Assembly: GCA_003243255.1 (NCBI GenBank)
Contig: QFQM01000110.1
Coordinates: forward strand, 1 to 14,587
DNA: 14,587 nucleotides
From: Flavobacterium psychrophilum
Lineage (GTDB): Bacteria; Bacteroidota; Bacteroidia; Flavobacteriales; Flavobacteriaceae
Direction: 5' to 3'
A program made the position numbers and the translations under genes. The notes below the pieces were generated by a model that was not told the DNA's origin, did not search any database, and saw only the letters and a program-made list of their open reading frames with translations. This document shows positions 12,497 to 14,587 of this stretch, piece by piece; within the stretch, counting starts at the first letter, position 1; each line of letters starts with the position of its first letter.

Positions 12497-12904
12497 TTAA
12501 AACGCTGGATGAATTTCTAAACCAATAATACTTTTTTGCATTGGTACATCCCCAGAAGTATAATAATAGGTTACTTCTGGTTCACCAAGTTCAAGTGCTT
12601 CCAACACATAGTGAAAAAGACTATCACCTCCGTCATGCCAATCAATTTCTTCCTCTTCATGTGGAGCATCAAAGATTTCCAGACGAACTTCCATTATTGT
12701 GTGATTTTCCACAACTGGCTCATCTAGGTGAACAGGATTATCAAATTCAAAATCATGTATGTGTTCCCAGTTAGTCATTGCTACACCACCAGCGCGCAAG
12801 AGCGTTACAATCTCGTTTATAAGTTCACCATTAGTGTAGTTGGTAGCTGTTGTAATATTTAATTGGCTTTCATATTTGAAAGTTACAAGAAGTTTATTGC
12901 TCAT
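12497..12904 (-). CDS. Hypothetical protein, 135 aa, first gene of the SRAP operon
   Basis: Not recognised. From the ATG at 12904 it reads MSNKLLVTFKYESQLNITTA and is strongly acidic in the centre and end (DAPHEEEEIDWHDGGDSLFHYVLEALELGEPEV). A His/Glu/Asp-rich stretch, HEEEEIDWHDGGD, could bind metal or mimic nucleic acid, which is speculation. The frame is open to an ATG at 12961, but a TAACTTTA element (12933-12926, one base off TAnnTTTG) lies between the two, so I prefer 12904. It heads a tight operon with the 109-aa gene and SRAP and is divergent from the gene at 13012. Confidence 0.65.
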   Translation of the reverse strand: MSNKLLVTFKYESQLNITTATNYTNGELINEIVTLLRAGGVAMTNWEHIHDFEFDNPVHLDEPVVENHTIMEVRLEIFDAPHEEEEIDWHDGGDSLFHYVLEALELGEPEVTYYYTSGDVPMQKSIIGLEIHPAF

Positions 12905-13011
12905 AGCTATAATTTTAGGGTAATCTAAAGTTACATATTTTATAGTTGTAACGATATGCATTTAGAAAATCCTTAACTGAGAAAAAGCTATCTTTATCAA
13001 AATTTTAAAAA
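12905..13011. promoter_or_regulatory. Divergent promoter region
   Basis: This 107-bp gap separates the SRAP operon from the 13012 operon. It holds TAACTTTA on the minus strand (12933-12926) and TATCTTTA on the plus strand (12989-12996), each one base off TAnnTTTG. A loose dyad, GTTACA (12930-12935) and TGTAAC (12947-12952), lies over the minus-strand promoter. It does not clearly contain the AACAATTGT core seen before the MmcQ and umuD genes. Confidence 0.35.
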
Positions 13012-13356
13012 ATGACACCAACTAAAGAATTATTAGAAGGAACTTGGACTAACATTTTAGGCCACCTACAACAGGTTTCAGATATAGAAAAGGTCATAAA
13101 TATTACATTTGATACACTGCCATTTGATGATTATGCAGTCATAAAGATTGTTTTTATAGATGGTAAAGAGGAGTCAGTTCTGTATTCAGGAAATTTCTTC
13201 TTACATCAGAATGCAAGAGGTGAATTTAAAATTGCTATCCGCAATGCAGCTGATGATAAAGAGGTAATCATTCAATGTCGTGATTTTAATGGAAAAATAT
13301 TTACTGCGGAAATTGGCGAATATGGTACAATTTCATTTATTAAAATTAATTCATAG
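13012..13356 (+). CDS. Hypothetical protein, 114 aa, intact paralogue of the gene at 6666
   Basis: The family is not recognised, but a frameshifted relative lies at 6666. Shared parts are the start (M.P...L.G.W), ITFDTLPFDDY at about 35-45, a FLHQN/FLHEN segment, IAIRN/IAIGN with DDK, and a final YG...FIK. The repeated alternation of hydrophobic residues suggests a small, all-beta soluble domain. It is followed with no gap by the HEPN-like gene (stop TAG at 13354-13356, ATG at 13357), so the two are translationally coupled and probably act together, for instance as a partner or antidote to the larger protein. The shared family at 6666 has no HEPN gene behind it. Upstream TATCTTTA at 12989 may serve as the -7 element. 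Confidence 0.7.
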   Translation: MTPTKELLEGTWTNILGHLQQVSDIEKVINITFDTLPFDDYAVIKIVFIDGKEESVLYSGNFFLHQNARGEFKIAIRNAADDKEVIIQCRDFNGKIFTAEIGEYGTISFIKINS

Positions 13357-14055
13357 ATGGCAGCCGATGAGCAATTTCTACCAGTTGAATATTCTTTTGA
13401 CATTAGTTATAATATATCTGTTTTAAAAAGTTTTTTAGACTTCGGAGAATTAAACGTTGAAAAAGAGATTGAATCCTTAAAAGAAGCTTATGAAAGTCGA
13501 AAAAAAACAATTCCATATAAGTTAAGAAAGGATAATCCTGACAAATTCAATGAAGAATTAGATATGGTTTACAATTCATTATATGACGACTGGTATCTTA
13601 TGGATGTTCAAATACGTTCCAGGTTCCGACAATCTGTATTAATACAACTGTATTCTTTTATGGAAGTCCAGCTTTTTAAACAATGTGAACTGCATAAATG
13701 GCGTAATAATAAAGAATACTCCGTTAGAGAATTAAAAGGCAATACAGATTTAGATAAGGTTGCTCTTTATTATAAAAATTCCGTACATTTTAATATTAAA
13801 GAACTCAAGGAATGGCAATTTATTGACAGCTTTAGAAGATTGCGAAATTTGTTAGTTCATCATGAGGGTTTAATTACTAATGAAGATGATTATAACAGAA
13901 TGCGGAAATTTGAAATAAGTTGTGATATAGAGTTAAAGAATTATATAGAAGGAGAACATCTTATAGTTCTATCAAACACAGCATTTATTGAAAAATGCAT
14001 TAATAATGTTAAAGCTTTTCTACTCCAAACATTGGTGGCCAGAAAAAACGAATAA
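13357..14055 (+). CDS. HEPN-like protein, 232 aa (candidate RNase or toxin)
   Basis: A helix-rich, charged protein. Residues 1-80 contain a probable coiled segment (VEKEIESLKEAYESRKK). The core, about 85-175, includes RSRFRQSVLIQLYSFMEVQL and then IDSFRRLRNLLVHHEG, where R163-N-x3-H168 matches the R-x4-H motif (often RN...H) of HEPN domains. Many HEPN proteins are metal-independent RNases in toxin-antitoxin, CRISPR or abortive-infection systems; others are only nucleic-acid or protein-binding. It most resembles the 'RiboL-PSP-HEPN / phage-response' style of small HEPN proteins, but this is motif-level evidence. The ATG directly follows the stop of the 114-aa gene. It ends at a hairpin shared with the convergent gene. 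The composition is AT-rich, as expected for accessory DNA. Confidence 0.6.
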   Translation: MAADEQFLPVEYSFDISYNISVLKSFLDFGELNVEKEIESLKEAYESRKKTIPYKLRKDNPDKFNEELDMVYNSLYDDWYLMDVQIRSRFRQSVLIQLYSFMEVQLFKQCELHKWRNNKEYSVRELKGNTDLDKVALYYKNSVHFNIKELKEWQFIDSFRRLRNLLVHHEGLITNEDDYNRMRKFEISCDIELKNYIEGEHLIVLSNTAFIEKCINNVKAFLLQTLVARKNE

Positions 14056-14077
14056 GCTGGCTTTAAACCAGCTTTAT
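14054..14077. terminator. Hairpin between convergent genes
   Basis: A 7-bp stem, AAGCTGG (14054-14060) with CCAGCTT (14068-14074), and a 7-nt loop, overlapping the stop of the HEPN-like gene and the last codons of the convergent 134-aa gene. The same core is found in the hairpin at 8067, because both are built from the end codons of related genes. Confidence 0.55.
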
Positions 14078-14467
14078 CATCTTATCCATCATAGAATACA
14101 TCTTCTCAGTTAGAGTGTCGCAAAACACCTTATTTGCTTCCATATCTCCAATCATAGGTAAGGCTACCTTCATATCTACAAACGTTTGTCCCTTGGTCGC
14201 CTTGCTTCCTCCATCAAGCACCAAAATATAGCTATCGGTTGGATAGTTGCTTGCACTTAAATAGTTGTATAGATATTGCTTTAACTGCTTCTGCACCCTG
14301 CTCAGGATTACTTTACTCCAAGTGTTAGGGTCAACAGATTGATGATAACCCATTTCAAATAAGATTAATGAAGGGTTACTAGCGTGTATATTGATTGTAT
14401 GCTTACGTTCTTTATAAGTCCACGTGGTTATATCAAACTCTTTTTTCTTCTTTGTTTTTGTCGTCAT
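14063..14467 (-). CDS. Hypothetical protein, 134 aa (intact paralogue of the remnant at 8079)
   Basis: Not recognised. It begins with a very basic MTTKTKKKKEF, followed by DITTWTYKERKHTINIHASN, then a predicted alpha/beta body (SLILFEMGYHQSV, 'TWSKVILSRVQKQLKQYLYNYL', 'DSYILVLDGGSKATKGQTFVDMKVALP') and a C-terminal helix ending EKMYSMMDKMIKLV. The Lys-rich start could contact nucleic acid; that is a guess. A 47-codon remnant of a relative lies at 8079-8222, also facing a plus-strand gene. AAGGAG (minus strand, 14489-14484) lies 16 nt before the ATG, too far for an ordinary Shine-Dalgarno. The motif TTCTAATGTTAGAAT sits 1 nt upstream of the start. Confidence 0.7.
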   Translation of the reverse strand: MTTKTKKKKEFDITTWTYKERKHTINIHASNPSLILFEMGYHQSVDPNTWSKVILSRVQKQLKQYLYNYLSASNYPTDSYILVLDGGSKATKGQTFVDMKVALPMIGDMEANKVFCDTLTEKMYSMMDKMIKLV

Positions 14468-14468
14468 T

Positions 14469-14483
14469 TTCTAATGTTAGAAT
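14469..14483 (-). repeat. 15-nt motif TTCTAATGTTAGAAT, copy 2, just before the 134-aa gene
   Basis: Identical to 12169-12183, here 1 nt upstream of the ATG of the minus-strand gene at 14467. In both places it precedes a minus-strand start codon, which fits a regulatory site, though two copies are too few to establish this. Confidence 0.5.
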
Positions 14484-14490
14484 CTCCTTG

Positions 14491-14586
14491 TTAGTTTTGG
14501 AATCTCTGGTCAAGATGGCCTGTACTATTATATTTTGTTTTCACTGATAATATTCTGCTGCTTATTTCTCTTTCTGTTGGAAGCTG
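14491..14586 (-). CDS. Possible 3' end of a gene running off the right edge
   Basis: On the minus strand, the frame entering from the window edge is open for 31 codons (QLPTEREISSRILSVKTKYN and on to HLDQRFQN) and stops at TAA, 14493-14491. This is 23 nt before the 134-aa gene, so it could be the preceding gene of the same operon. The piece is too short to identify, and a chance open frame of this length is possible. Confidence 0.3.
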   Translation of the reverse strand, partial: QLPTEREISSRILSVKTKYNSTGHLDQRFQN

Positions 14587-14587
14587 C

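Noticed and set aside
12536..12774. Plus-strand open frames opposite the 135-aa gene
   Set aside because: They are antisense to a gene placed in a tight operon and have no start signals or family features.
12930..12952. A copy of the MmcQ/umuD operator before the SRAP operon
   Set aside because: GTTACA...TGTAAC only loosely resembles the AACAATTGT block; the spacing and flanks differ, so it cannot be counted as a third site.

Overview
The window looks like a chromosomal segment of a member of the Flavobacteriaceae (Bacteroidota), probably Flavobacterium or a close relative. The basis is gene content and protein style, AT-rich codon use, an almost complete lack of Shine-Dalgarno sequences, and repeated matches to the Bacteroidota promoter form TTG-N(18-22)-TAnnTTTG. 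No rRNA, tRNA, CRISPR array, transposase or integrase was found.

Positions 1-6047 look like ordinary core genome. They hold the 3' end of a TonB-like gene, a flippase-like membrane protein divergent from ruvC, a surface-type lipoprotein, hemW, an acyltransferase-3 membrane protein, and a cyclase-family hydrolase translationally coupled to a DUF4260 membrane protein. Genes are tightly packed, with convergent genes overlapping at their stop codons.

Positions 6048-9225 are a more AT-rich mosaic of small unknown genes and gene debris. Two 5' fragments of an MmcQ/YjbR gene lie at 6112 and 8225, and the intact gene is at 9297. Between them are a frameshifted copy of a small gene whose intact paralogue is at 13012, a small P-loop protein, a 3' remnant of a gene whose intact paralogue is at 14063, a short tail of another unknown gene, and four small minus-strand unknowns. 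Most units end in strong hairpins. The pattern suggests repeated insertion or exchange at an mmcQ-linked site, with no recombinase left in view.

Positions 9226-12904 form a DNA-damage module: MmcQ/YjbR protein, UmuD and UmuC on the plus strand, meeting a convergent minus-strand operon of two unknown genes plus an SRAP (HMCES/YedK) protein. The MmcQ and UmuD genes are each preceded by the same 51-bp block (44/51 identical), which contains the promoter and a dyad-like AACAATTGT core. This argues that they are co-regulated, plausibly by DNA damage.

Positions 12905-14587 are again accessory. A two-gene operon pairs a 114-aa unknown with a 232-aa protein carrying a HEPN-like R-x4-H motif. It converges on a 134-aa unknown gene. 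The operon is a candidate toxin-antitoxin or defence unit, but that is inference only.
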